Assembly: GCA_047621305.1 (NCBI GenBank)
Contig: JBLHNB010000007.1
Coordinates: 42,669-106,668, forward strand
Source: Colwellia_A sp047621305
Lineage (GTDB): Bacteria > Pseudomonadota > Gammaproteobacteria > Enterobacterales > Alteromonadaceae
Reading direction: 5' to 3'
DNA: 64,000 bases
The position numbers and the translations under genes are program-made. The notes beneath the pieces are model-generated. The model had not been told where the DNA came from. It ran no database searches and saw only the letters and a list, made by a program, of their open reading frames with translations. Shown in pieces: positions 34,125-43,738 of this stretch. The first letter of the stretch is position 1. Each line of letters opens with the position of its first letter.

Positions 34125-35304
34125 AAAATTATTTTCTCAAGCCTCGCTGAATTTGTTAAATGCATCACTAGCCTTTATGGTTACCTACCTCGTGATCAAT
34201 AAAATATCGATTGGCGTTGTTGGCGAAGTATATTTAATATTTGCCTTTAGTTCTCTCATATTATTAGTGAATATTATTCTTCCGCCGTCATTTGCATGTC
34301 TCAGGCTTCAAGATAAACGTGGTTTTCTTGCATTATTAATAACCTATCAGGTCTATATACAGATATTAATTTTATTTTTAACATTGTTATTTTGCTTTCT
34401 TTTATATAGCAATAATATGGTTTTTTCCTTCTTTTTTGTTCTTTATTGTATGTCACTAGGAGTGATGAACCTTGCCGATATACTACTCCAAGCCCGTGCA
34501 AAACTAGACGTTTACTATAAAATACAAATATATATTTCTTTGATTAAAATCATTGTTTTATTGCTATTGGCAGAGCCTAGTTGGGGGAAGCAGGAGGTGT
34601 TTATTCTTTTATCCATGGCACAATTGATTGGTACAATCATTGCCATATATAAAGCTTTTAGCTTTTATGATAAACCTAGGAATCGTGTATCTTTTAATTT
34701 TTTATTTCGTTATCTAAAAAATGCTCAACCCATTATTAAGCACTACTATTTAACATCCGTTTTAAAAAAGTTAAATGACAATATGCCTGCTTTAATATTT
34801 GCACCGATCGTCAGTAGTGAAGTCTTAGGATTGTTTTCGCTATACCAAAAATCTTTAACGTTTGGTGGTAGTTTTTTAAGATCGGTCGAGTCACTTTTAC
34901 TTAATAGAAACTTCATGTCTAAGTTCAATCATATGGCCTTATTGCTGGTGGCTCCTGTTTGTCAATTATTAATGGTTACATGTGGTATTGGTTATTTTTA
35001 TTTTACTGTAGGTGTCAATATTTCTAACCTTTTGTTATTTTCGTTTTTAATTTATCCTTTAGCACTGACGGTCTTTTTAAGAACTCGATTTCTTTCTAAT
35101 TTTAAAAGTCAGCCAATGAACGTTGCGATGTCTATTACTATTGTTTGTTTTCTACTATTTTGCATGGCCTTTGCAAAGCCGACATTAGAGTTTACTCTTG
35201 TTGCTTATAGTATTTTAATTTTCCTGCAAGCCTCAGTATTAACTTTTATCTATTTTTTAAAGCGAAACAAAAAAGGAATAATCAATTTTGCTCAAAAAAA
35301 ATAA
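34114..35304 (+). CDS. Wzx-like polysaccharide flippase
   Basis: 396 residues, almost entirely hydrophobic, with about ten to twelve membrane segments spread over the chain. The pattern fits the MOP superfamily (oligosaccharide flippases). It is somewhat shorter than the usual 420-480. Its place between an acyltransferase and glycosyltransferase genes supports transport of the lipid-linked repeat unit across the inner membrane. It overlaps both neighbours. Confidence 0.8.
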   Translation: MIYKKLFSQASLNLLNASLAFMVTYLVINKISIGVVGEVYLIFAFSSLILLVNIILPPSFACLRLQDKRGFLALLITYQVYIQILILFLTLLFCFLLYSNNMVFSFFFVLYCMSLGVMNLADILLQARAKLDVYYKIQIYISLIKIIVLLLLAEPSWGKQEVFILLSMAQLIGTIIAIYKAFSFYDKPRNRVSFNFLFRYLKNAQPIIKHYYLTSVLKKLNDNMPALIFAPIVSSEVLGLFSLYQKSLTFGGSFLRSVESLLLNRNFMSKFNHMALLLVAPVCQLLMVTCGIGYFYFTVGVNISNLLLFSFLIYPLALTVFLRTRFLSNFKSQPMNVAMSITIVCFLLFCMAFAKPTLEFTLVAYSILIFLQASVLTFIYFLKRNKKGIINFAQKK

Positions 35305-36472
35305 AAAACTCATTTATATTTTAAATAGTTACTCAAAAGATGAATCTTCACATTTTTTTCACGTTATGAATTTATTGGCCAAGCTAGCTCTACGAGGAAT
35401 CGATATTGTTTTATTGATTGAAAAAGCAAACGATATTCCAGAATTTGAGCAATCGAACATAAAGGTTATATGCTTAAACAAGACAATGGGCATTAAACGC
35501 TTTATCGAACTGTACCAAGTCGTTGCAAAGTTAAATAGGGAGGGATTTAATCGAACCTATATCCGTATTGCTAGTGTCACTGCATTAATCGCAAGTATTG
35601 CTAATAAATTAAATGGCGGATGCACCTACTTTTGGCAAAGTGGTACCACCATTGAATGGGATTTAGCACAGCCATTTAATCTAAAAAAAATAAAATGGTA
35701 TTTGACTTCATATCTAATGGGGAAAGCAGCACGTGCAGCTGTCGATTATTTTGTTACTGGCCCTGAAAGTATGGTCAAATATTACGAAAAAGTGGCGAAC
35801 GTAGCGCCGGAAAAAATCAAGCTATTGTATAACGATATTGATGTGGAGCGTTTTTCAAAAAATGAACATGATAATGTACAAAGTAAAAAAGATTTTATGA
35901 TTGATAAAGGTTTTTCTGAAGATGCTCTTATTTTATTGCTCGTACATCGACTTTCTCCGGTAAGGAAAACGATGATGTATTTTCCAGCCTGCCTAGATGT
36001 TTTAATTGAAAAAAAATTATTATCAAAAGTTGTCGTCATCATTGCCGGTGGTGGACCTGATTTACAGCCGATAAAAGACTTAACAAGCATCAGTAATGCC
36101 AGTAAACATTGCTTGTTTTTAGGTGATATAGCCAATCATGAAATACAGAACCTTTACAAAATTAGTGATATTTTTCTTCATCCTACTTATAACGAAGGTT
36201 TTCCAAGAGTCATTTTAGAAGCAATGGCTGCAAGCCTTCCTATTATTTCCACAGATGCTGGCGGAACAAGAGAATTAGTAGGGCATGAACAAAATAAATT
36301 TATATCATCGAAAGACGATACAAGTACTTTCTTTAATAACTTAACCTCGTTGATAGAAAGTTCAGAAAGTAGAAAAACTTTGGCCGTGGAAAATAGAAAG
36401 CATGTTGAAAAATTTTCAACTGAAAATATAGCTCAAATGTATGAAGAGGTTCTTTTTGACGAAAAAAATTAG
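35288..36472 (+). CDS. GT4-family glycosyltransferase
   Basis: 394 residues with a GT-B fold. The likely start is TTG, with AAGGA about 11 bases before it; no ATG is nearby in frame. The C-terminal half has LLVHRLSPVRKTM, VIIAGGGPDLQPIKDL and the nucleotide-sugar motif EGFPRVILEAMAASLPII (the E-x7-E pair). It adds one sugar of the repeat unit from a nucleotide-sugar donor. The gene overlaps the flippase by 17 bases and the next gene. Confidence 0.85.
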   Translation: MLKKNKKLIYILNSYSKDESSHFFHVMNLLAKLALRGIDIVLLIEKANDIPEFEQSNIKVICLNKTMGIKRFIELYQVVAKLNREGFNRTYIRIASVTALIASIANKLNGGCTYFWQSGTTIEWDLAQPFNLKKIKWYLTSYLMGKAARAAVDYFVTGPESMVKYYEKVANVAPEKIKLLYNDIDVERFSKNEHDNVQSKKDFMIDKGFSEDALILLLVHRLSPVRKTMMYFPACLDVLIEKKLLSKVVVIIAGGGPDLQPIKDLTSISNASKHCLFLGDIANHEIQNLYKISDIFLHPTYNEGFPRVILEAMAASLPIISTDAGGTRELVGHEQNKFISSKDDTSTFFNNLTSLIESSESRKTLAVENRKHVEKFSTENIAQMYEEVLFDEKN

Positions 36473-37598
36473 AATTATGCACCTTAGTGCCAATCAATAT
36501 CAGGCTCTTCCTGCGGAACATCATACAAAAAACATTTGGCACGAATTGTCTAAAGATTGTGATGAATACCATATTGTTGCCAGAAGCAACGAGATGACAT
36601 TTAGTCACACCATTGAAGGTAAATTACATCTACATTTAGTGCCTTGTTTAGGTAAAAGGCAAATGGTATTTTTTCTATTAAGTTTTTTACTTCCTTATTT
36701 TTTTTGGAAATATAAACCCACTCATATTATTGCTCAATGTCCCGTTTTAGGAGGTTCAGTCGCCGCATTATGTAAGAGTCTATTTAATTTTAGGCTGTTT
36801 ACAGAAATTCACGGAGAACATTACTTTAAGCCCATAAGGAGTGATTTTATAGGGAAAATACACCACCTTTGTTTCAAATTCATTACCAAGTTTACATTTA
36901 AGAGAGCAGATAAAATTAGAAGTTTATCTGACAGCATGACTTTGTTGATCACAAATACTTATGGCCATTCGAATGCTAATAAAATTGCCAAAATTCCAAA
37001 CAGAGTGAATCTGAAGACCTTTAACACTATTAAGTCTGATTATAATAAAGATAATGAATTGAAAATCATTACCGTCGGACGATTCTCTGTATTAAAAAAT
37101 CACCTTAATTTAATAAACGACCTTTATAGTAGTCATATTAATTGTCATTTAACCATCGTAGGTTTAGGTAACCTCAAAGAAGATTATAAAAGGTTGGCCG
37201 AAAAGCTAGGGTGTCAAAGTCAACTGACGATTTTAGAGAACATTTCACATGAAGTGTTATCCCGTGAACTTCCTAACAATGATGTCTATATTCATTATGC
37301 TATTTCAGAAGCTGTCCCAAGAGCCATATTAGAAGCGATGGCCTGCGGTTTACCCGTATTAGCAACCAACGTTGGTTATATTGATGACGTTATTGAACAG
37401 AATGTTAATGGTGTTATTCTGAACAAACCGTATAAAAACGATTTACACACCCATTTATCCAGTTTATTCAGCTCTACTGAACTACGACAACTATTAGGAA
37501 GTAATGCTCGGGAATCTGTTGAAAAAAACTATGAGTGGCATCTTGTCTTTGACAAGTACCGTAGTGAAATTGAACGTTGTGGAAAAGTAGATTCTTGA
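36456..37598 (+). CDS. GT4-family glycosyltransferase
   Basis: About 380 residues from the TTG at 36456, which has AAGAGG six bases before it. An ATG at 36441 would add five residues but lies over this ribosome site. The N-terminal domain starts KIRIMHLSANQYQALPAEHH. The donor domain has IITVGRFSVLKNHLNL and SEAVPRAILEAMACGLPVLA with the E-x7-E pair. Donor and acceptor sugars are unknown. It overlaps the previous gene by 17 bases and shares TTGA with the next. Confidence 0.83.
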   Translation: MTKKIRIMHLSANQYQALPAEHHTKNIWHELSKDCDEYHIVARSNEMTFSHTIEGKLHLHLVPCLGKRQMVFFLLSFLLPYFFWKYKPTHIIAQCPVLGGSVAALCKSLFNFRLFTEIHGEHYFKPIRSDFIGKIHHLCFKFITKFTFKRADKIRSLSDSMTLLITNTYGHSNANKIAKIPNRVNLKTFNTIKSDYNKDNELKIITVGRFSVLKNHLNLINDLYSSHINCHLTIVGLGNLKEDYKRLAEKLGCQSQLTILENISHEVLSRELPNNDVYIHYAISEAVPRAILEAMACGLPVLATNVGYIDDVIEQNVNGVILNKPYKNDLHTHLSSLFSSTELRQLLGSNARESVEKNYEWHLVFDKYRSEIERCGKVDS

Positions 37599-38659
37599 AT
37601 ATATTACGAATATATCCTTTTATTCCCCCTCTAGTCGGAGGAATGGAAAAACACATTTTGAGATTATCTCAAGAGCAACGCAGGCTTGGTCATAAAGTGA
37701 GTATTGCTTATAATCAAGGTACTGCGACATCTTCTGACGATATACACATATCATCTCGAATAAAATTAAAGGGATTACGGCCACAAGCTATCAGAGATGG
37801 TATTTTTTATCTAAAGCTCATTGTTTATATATTGCGTAACAAACCGCAGTTTGATGTTGTACATATTCATGGCGCATGGAGTAGTTTTCTTTTTGGATTT
37901 GTACTAAAAAAAACATGTCATGCTAATGTTCTCGTAGCCTCAGTGCATGGACAGCTAAAAAATAATAGAGCTTGGAGATTTATCCATAAAATCGTTTTAT
38001 CTAAGTTCGATTTTATTTATTGTACCGGCAATAGAGATGTCGATTATTTAAATATCATTACCGATACTAGAGTATATTGGCGTTCTAGTGGCTTCGATGA
38101 ATGTTTTTTACCCAATAACAACAATGCAATTAAAGATATTGATGTTGTTAATATTGGCTCATTTGTTCATGTTAAAAATCACGCTTTGATGTTAGAAATA
38201 GCCGATTCTTTACCAAACTTAACCTTTGCGTTTATTGGTACGGGTCCTCTTTTGGAAAAAACTAAATCATTAGCTAATAAAAAAAACATTACGAATATCA
38301 AATTTTTGGGGCAGTTAAATTATAAAGAAGTTGCCGACATATTAAAACGCTCAAAAATATTTTTGATGACCTCATTTACTGAAGGTACTCCCACAGCTTT
38401 CCTCGAAGCAATGGCTACAGGAAATGTATTAGTTACATCTAATTCAAATGATTTTAATCAAATCATTGACGATAATCGTACTGGGTATATTATAAATGAC
38501 TTTAATCCTGATAGTTATTCTAAGGTGATCAGTGAGTTACTTGCGGATGAGAAAAAATTACACCTTATGTCCAAAGACAATATATATAAAGCGAGAGATT
38601 ATAGTTGGCCTAAAGTAGCCAAAGATATAACGGACTGGATGACTTTTGAAAATAGATAA
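37595..38659 (+). CDS. GT4-family glycosyltransferase
   Basis: About 354 residues from a TTG at 37595 that overlaps the previous stop as TTGA; a TTG at 37577 is the alternative. The N-terminal motif RIYPFIPPLVGGMEKHILRL is the GGxE acceptor-side loop typical of GT4. The donor side has VNIGSFVHVKNHALML, FIGTGPLLEKTKSLA and EGTPTAFLEAMATGNVLV. It is the third of five GT4 enzymes in the cluster. Confidence 0.84.
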   Translation: MNILRIYPFIPPLVGGMEKHILRLSQEQRRLGHKVSIAYNQGTATSSDDIHISSRIKLKGLRPQAIRDGIFYLKLIVYILRNKPQFDVVHIHGAWSSFLFGFVLKKTCHANVLVASVHGQLKNNRAWRFIHKIVLSKFDFIYCTGNRDVDYLNIITDTRVYWRSSGFDECFLPNNNNAIKDIDVVNIGSFVHVKNHALMLEIADSLPNLTFAFIGTGPLLEKTKSLANKKNITNIKFLGQLNYKEVADILKRSKIFLMTSFTEGTPTAFLEAMATGNVLVTSNSNDFNQIIDDNRTGYIINDFNPDSYSKVISELLADEKKLHLMSKDNIYKARDYSWPKVAKDITDWMTFENR

Positions 38660-39722
38660 TAAGATTAAAGTATTACAACTGATCACCGGCTTAGGCGTTG
38701 GCGGAGCAGAAAGAGTCGTTGTTGAACTTGCATCAGAATTATCAAAAAATAATTTGAACGTAGATGTCTTAGGCTTAAATAGTAATAACAGTATTTTGCA
38801 ACAATACGCTAATATTAATTTCCGTATTGATTCTTTGCAGCTTAAAAAAAATCCCCTGTCATTTATTCACACTTTGCTCTATCTCAATAAATTTATTAAG
38901 AAAAATAGTATTACGATAATTCACGCTCATATGTTCCATGCATTAATATTTGCTTTATTGACTAAGTTATTCAAACCAAAACTCAAAATTGTTTTTACTA
39001 GCCACAGCTTTTTCGGATTTAATCAATTACGAAGTTTTATAATTCGTTATACAAAAAAAGCTCGGCACCTCGATATAGTTTTTGATATTAACCAACATCC
39101 ACATCTAAATGCTAAGCAAACTGTTGTTATTAATAATGCTGTTCATATCCCTTATTTAAAAAAATCGTTAATAACAAACAATAAAAAAGCTGTAACAACA
39201 TTATTGTTTCTTGGTCGTTTAGAGCCCCCCAAAAACCCTGTTGAACTGATTCATATTTTTGCAAAAATTAAAAATAAAAATTGTCATTTACTTATTGCGG
39301 GTGATGGTTATTTAAAAGGTGATGTAGAAAGTGCAATCAAAAAGCTTTCACTGCAAAATAGAGTTACTTTATTAGGTATTGTTACCGACATTTCTTCTTT
39401 AATGTTAAAGGTTGATTGCCTGGTTTTACCATCGTTATGGGAAGGACTCCCGATGGCAGTATTGGAGGCAGGATCCTATGCACTCCCCATTATATCAACA
39501 TCTGTTGGCGCAATCCCCCGCTTATTATCAGATGATTGTGGATATTTATCTACCTTAGCTCAATTCCCTGAAACATTAGATTTGATACTTAATGACTTAG
39601 CTTTAGCAAATAAACGGGGTAATAATCTATATAACAAAATAAAATTAGAATATAGTCTGTCATCAATTTCAAAACAGCACTTTGATATTTATCAGTCTAT
39701 AAGCAATGAAATAACACAATGA
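38646..39722 (+). CDS. GT4-family glycosyltransferase
   Basis: 358 residues, start TTG at 38646 overlapping the previous gene by 14 bases. The N-terminus VLQLITGLGVGGAERVVVEL is a textbook GT4 opening. The donor site has LLFLGRLEPPKNPVELI and WEGLPMAVLEAGSYALPIIS. The stop overlaps the polymerase start as ATGA. Specificity cannot be read from the sequence. Confidence 0.87.
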   Translation: MKIDNKIKVLQLITGLGVGGAERVVVELASELSKNNLNVDVLGLNSNNSILQQYANINFRIDSLQLKKNPLSFIHTLLYLNKFIKKNSITIIHAHMFHALIFALLTKLFKPKLKIVFTSHSFFGFNQLRSFIIRYTKKARHLDIVFDINQHPHLNAKQTVVINNAVHIPYLKKSLITNNKKAVTTLLFLGRLEPPKNPVELIHIFAKIKNKNCHLLIAGDGYLKGDVESAIKKLSLQNRVTLLGIVTDISSLMLKVDCLVLPSLWEGLPMAVLEAGSYALPIISTSVGAIPRLLSDDCGYLSTLAQFPETLDLILNDLALANKRGNNLYNKIKLEYSLSSISKQHFDIYQSISNEITQ

Positions 39723-40939
39723 ATGACCAATTCATAAATATAGTTTTCCCGCCACTATTTTTATTATTGTGGGGAAGGTTTTGTATGCAAAATGGGTCTA
39801 ATAATCTACGTTTTTGTGCCTTGTTCTTTACAAGTATTGCCTGCTTTTCACAAAATTTCAGCTTGATATTTAGAGAACTACATCAGTTAATTCAATTAGG
39901 ATTAGTGTTTTTATTTGTATTGATAATTTGTACTAAGCAGTTATTATTAAAGATATTTTTCATACCGCTGCTATTTTTGGGATTTATTTGTATTTCTCTG
40001 ATTTTTTCCTCTTTTGATGCCGATGCAAAAGTGCAATTGATTAATTTTTGTGTGGTTTTTATTGTCTTATGTTTTTTGTACGTTAGTCTAACTAATGAGC
40101 AATCTTTAATTAAAATATTGTCCTTTATTGGCGAATTAGGCTTTTTAGTCGCTATTTCTGGAATTGTAGAGTATCTGTTAGGTCTCTCTGTACGGATAGA
40201 AGGTACCTTTGCTAACCCAAATTATTTTGCTTTGTTTGTTGGTATTGCATGGGCACCGGCCTATTATTATTTCAAAGGACAAAAAAAGTATATTGCCTTA
40301 CTCATTATGGTAATTGCTATAGTTTTATCAGGCTCACGTTCAGCTTTGATCATCCCATTTCTATCAATACTTTGGTTAATCTATTTACAAGGGAATATCA
40401 TTAAGACAATTGCTTACGGTTTGGCGATGTCATTATTAATTTTTGGGGTATACCTTTCTGGAGTAACACGCTTTAGTAGCTCAGAAACGACTGGTAGTGA
40501 CGAAGAACGCCTGATTTTTACTAAAATAGCCGTTGATATGGCTATAGAACACCCTTTGTCAGGAGTTGGATGGGGAAGGTTTGTACCCGAGTTTGCTAAT
40601 TATGCCTCTAAAATGGATCAAATGTATTTGGCAAAAGGTTCAGCTAATATTTCAAAACAGGTTCGCCGAGTAACTCATAATGATTTATTAAGAATAATGG
40701 CCGAGCTTGGCTTTATCGCTGTATGTGCGGTAATCTATTTCCTTATTAAAACAGGATATTTAATCTTTAAATATCGAGGGTTTGGCTTTAATTGCTTATT
40801 CCCATGTTGGGCTGGCATGTTACTATTTTCGTTGGCACACAATAATTTAAATACCGCTTTTAGTTGGTTTTTTCTACTATTGCCTTGGCTTATTTACTAC
40901 CAGAGAGTTGCTCCTAAATTAAGAGATGACTTTAATTAA
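39719..40939 (+). CDS. Wzy-type polymerase / O-antigen ligase family protein
   Basis: 406 residues with about ten to eleven membrane segments. The Wzy_C-type signature is visible: GTFANPNYFALFVGIAWAP, SGSRSALIIPFLSILWLI, then a periplasmic loop with HPLSGVGWGRFVPEF and THNDLLRIMAELGFIAV. These loops carry the Arg and His/Glu residues needed in polymerases and ligases. In a cluster with a Wzx-like flippase, polymerisation of repeat units is the likelier role. Confidence 0.83.
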   Translation: MNDQFINIVFPPLFLLLWGRFCMQNGSNNLRFCALFFTSIACFSQNFSLIFRELHQLIQLGLVFLFVLIICTKQLLLKIFFIPLLFLGFICISLIFSSFDADAKVQLINFCVVFIVLCFLYVSLTNEQSLIKILSFIGELGFLVAISGIVEYLLGLSVRIEGTFANPNYFALFVGIAWAPAYYYFKGQKKYIALLIMVIAIVLSGSRSALIIPFLSILWLIYLQGNIIKTIAYGLAMSLLIFGVYLSGVTRFSSSETTGSDEERLIFTKIAVDMAIEHPLSGVGWGRFVPEFANYASKMDQMYLAKGSANISKQVRRVTHNDLLRIMAELGFIAVCAVIYFLIKTGYLIFKYRGFGFNCLFPCWAGMLLFSLAHNNLNTAFSWFFLLLPWLIYYQRVAPKLRDDFN

Positions 40940-40976
40940 TGTATCCCCTTTTTCTTAGATACGATTATATTGCCTG

Positions 40977-42089
40977 ATGAAGAAATTATTATTTATTGTC
41001 AATGTTGATTGGTTTTTTTTGTCTCATCGCCTCCCTATTGCTGTAGAGGCGATAAAACAAGGATTTGACGTACATTTAGCCTGTTCTATTACCGAAAAAA
41101 AAATGGAGTTGGAAGCTTATGGCATAACAATTCATCCATTAATGATCTCTCGCAGTGGTACCAGCATACTTAATGAAATTAAATCATTAAAACAAGTATA
41201 TACAGTGGTTAATTCAATCAAACCTGACATTATCCATACGGTTACTATAAAGCCTGTTTTATATGGGAATATTGTCTCTCGTTGGTTAAAAGTACCAACA
41301 AGAATATCGTCTATTTCAGGGTTAGGTTATGTATTTATATCTACAGGGCTTAAATCAAAGGCTTTTAAACTCATTATTTCTTTGCTTTATCGTATTGCCC
41401 TCCATGGGGCCAATAAAGTTATTTTTCAAAACAATGCTGACCTTAATGTTATTAAGAATATGGGCGCTATTACACCGCAACAAGTACAAATTATTCGAGG
41501 CTCAGGTGTCAATTTAACTCAGTACTCTTTTGTGAAAGAGCCTACGAAAGATCCTGTAGTGATGTTAGTCGCAAGGCTTTTAATTGATAAAGGTGTGCGG
41601 GAGTTTGTTGCAGCAGCCAAATTATTGAAATTGAACAGACCTGATATACGCATGGTACTTATTGGTGATATTGATTTAGGCAATCCCAATACGATTACCC
41701 GTGAAGAGCTGACTGATTGGTGTTTAGACAACACTATCGAACATTGGGGGTACAGTAAGGATATTCCTGCTACCATGGCACAAGCAAATATAATCGTTTT
41801 ACCATCATATAGGGAAGGTTTACCAAAAAGCTTAATCGAAGCTGCAGCTTGCGGTCGTGCGGTTATCACAACTGATGTTCCCGGCTGTCGAGATGCTATT
41901 GAACCCGATAAGACAGGTTTATTAATTCCAGTTAAAACATATAAACCTCTTGCCGCAGCCATTCTGACGTTAGTGAATAACCCCAGTATGAGATCTCAGT
42001 TTTCTACCCGAGCTCGTGAGCTTGCAGAAGAGTCATTCGATATACAAGATGTTGTTTATAAACACTTGACGATTTACAAGAAAATATAG
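40977..42089 (+). CDS. GT4-family glycosyltransferase
   Basis: 370 residues. The N-terminus LLFIVNVDWFFLSHRLPIAV is typical of transferases that act next to the initiating sugar transferase (WbpT/PssE-like position). The donor domain has VVMLVARLLIDKGVREFVAA, MVLIGDIDLGNPNTI and SYREGLPKSLIEAAACGRAV with the E-x7-E pair. Its neighbours, an epimerase and the initiating transferase, suggest it adds the second sugar; this is inference. Confidence 0.86.
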   Translation: MKKLLFIVNVDWFFLSHRLPIAVEAIKQGFDVHLACSITEKKMELEAYGITIHPLMISRSGTSILNEIKSLKQVYTVVNSIKPDIIHTVTIKPVLYGNIVSRWLKVPTRISSISGLGYVFISTGLKSKAFKLIISLLYRIALHGANKVIFQNNADLNVIKNMGAITPQQVQIIRGSGVNLTQYSFVKEPTKDPVVMLVARLLIDKGVREFVAAAKLLKLNRPDIRMVLIGDIDLGNPNTITREELTDWCLDNTIEHWGYSKDIPATMAQANIIVLPSYREGLPKSLIEAAACGRAVITTDVPGCRDAIEPDKTGLLIPVKTYKPLAAAILTLVNNPSMRSQFSTRARELAEESFDIQDVVYKHLTIYKKI

Positions 42090-42096
42090 AGATTTT

Positions 42097-43044
42097 ATGA
42101 AAATATTACTTACAGGGGCAACAGGTTTTGTTGGTCAATATATGTTACAAAAACTTATCATATTGCAGCATTGTGCTATTGCTGTAACTCGAGATGTTAA
42201 AAAAATTAAACAACAAGTAGAAACACTGTATATAGAAAATATGGATTCAAAAACCAATTGGGAAAATAAATTGACCAATTGTGAAGTCGTTATTCATTGT
42301 GCGGCTCGAGTACATATGATGAATGATAGTTCTAAAGATCCGCTAGAAGATTTTCGGGAGACAAATACTTTTGGGACGTTAAATTTGGCACGTAGTGCTG
42401 CCATGGCGGGTGTAAAGCGATTTATATTCCTTAGTTCTATTAAGGTTTCAGGGGAACAAACAACTTTTGGAGAAAATTTTAAAAGCAGTGATATAGTAAA
42501 CCCCATTGATCCATATGCCATATCGAAGTGGGAGGCGGAACAGGGATTGCAACAAATATCACGAGAGACTAATATGGAAATTGTTATAATACGTCCGCCA
42601 TTAGTATATGGCCCCGGAGTAAAGGGGAATTTTAAATCTATGTTAAAGTTATCCTCATTAGGAATACCTCTACCTTTTGGTGCTCTTAAACATAATTTAA
42701 GGAGTATTGTGTCCGTTCACAATTTAATAGACTTGTTAGTCATTTGTCTTACACACCCAAATGCTAAAAATAAAACTTTTCTCGTTTCTGATGGTAAAGA
42801 TATTTCTACAGCTCAGATGTTTCAACTACTAAAGATATCTTTTGAAAAGCCTCCTTTAATGTTGCCAATACCCATTTTTATATTTCAAATGATGGGTTTT
42901 TTATTCAATAAGAGCGAAATGATAAAACGCTTAACTGGAAACTTACAAATCGATATAAGTGAAACCAAAACACTATTGAATTGGCAGCCAGCTGTTACTA
43001 CCAAAGATGCTTTTGCCGAAACTGCAAAAGAGTATTTACAATAA
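42097..43044 (+). CDS. SDR-type nucleotide-sugar epimerase/reductase (WbpV-like)
   Basis: 315 residues with an extended short-chain dehydrogenase fold. The NAD motif KILLTGATGFVGQYMLQKL is at the start, HCAARVHMMND follows, and the catalytic YxxxK is YAISK, with the Ser in FLSSIKVSGE. Such enzymes placed between a GT4, a WbpL-type initiating transferase and a WbpM-type dehydratase reduce the 4-keto sugar to UDP-QuiNAc or UDP-FucNAc. That role is inferred from gene order. It lies seven bases after the GT4 gene. Confidence 0.85.
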   Translation: MKILLTGATGFVGQYMLQKLIILQHCAIAVTRDVKKIKQQVETLYIENMDSKTNWENKLTNCEVVIHCAARVHMMNDSSKDPLEDFRETNTFGTLNLARSAAMAGVKRFIFLSSIKVSGEQTTFGENFKSSDIVNPIDPYAISKWEAEQGLQQISRETNMEIVIIRPPLVYGPGVKGNFKSMLKLSSLGIPLPFGALKHNLRSIVSVHNLIDLLVICLTHPNAKNKTFLVSDGKDISTAQMFQLLKISFEKPPLMLPIPIFIFQMMGFLFNKSEMIKRLTGNLQIDISETKTLLNWQPAVTTKDAFAETAKEYLQ

Positions 43045-43059
43045 AGGAACGAATTAATC

Positions 43060-43635
43060 ATGACTATTTTCGTAATTAGGACATTAGACATTATTTTTTC
43101 ATTAACCGCCTTAGTGGTAGGATTGCCCTTGCTAGTGATACTTGCGCTTATTGGTTATTTTGATACAGGTCACCCTTTATTTAAACAAATACGCGTTGGT
43201 AGAAATAAAGTCCAATTTACCTTAGTGAAATTTAGGTCGATGAATATGAATACCGCTTCTGTGGCTAGTCACTTAGCTTGTAATTCTGAAATTACGACTT
43301 ACGGAAAATTTTTACGTCGTTCTAAACTAGATGAATTACCGCAACTTTGGAACGTACTTGTTGGGGATATGAGCCTAATTGGGCCGAGGCCTTGTTTGTT
43401 CAACCAAGATGAACTCATTGATGAGCGTACTAAATTATCCATTTTTAAGGTTCGACCAGGCATTTCAGGACTTGCACAAATAAGAGGTATAGATATGTCG
43501 ACTCCTCATAAATTAGCTCAAGTAGACGCTGAAATGATTAAAGAGTTTTCACTATTAAACTATACTAAGTTGATAATCCTAACAATAAAGGGAAAAGGTT
43601 CAGGAGACGCAATTAAGCCTTCAGCCGAAGAATAG
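43060..43635 (+). CDS. Initiating sugar-phosphate transferase (PglC/WcaJ-type)
   Basis: 191 residues. One N-terminal hydrophobic hairpin (about residues 8-30) anchors the small catalytic domain. Motifs of the bacterial sugar transferase family are GHPLFKQIRVGRN, FTLVKFRSMNMNT, RSKLDELPQLWNVLVGDMSLIGPRP and VRPGISGLAQIRG. It moves a sugar phosphate onto undecaprenyl phosphate to begin each repeat unit. It is the short PglC-like form, without the extra N-terminal membrane domain of WcaJ. Confidence 0.93.
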   Translation: MTIFVIRTLDIIFSLTALVVGLPLLVILALIGYFDTGHPLFKQIRVGRNKVQFTLVKFRSMNMNTASVASHLACNSEITTYGKFLRRSKLDELPQLWNVLVGDMSLIGPRPCLFNQDELIDERTKLSIFKVRPGISGLAQIRGIDMSTPHKLAQVDAEMIKEFSLLNYTKLIILTIKGKGSGDAIKPSAEE

Positions 43636-43738
43636 TAAATATTATTGTTAATTAGTTTATATGTAAATTGTCTGTTAGTATAATTAACGATTTATTATAA
43701 AAATTACACTTATCCCTATTAGCTAAATACTTTAACCT

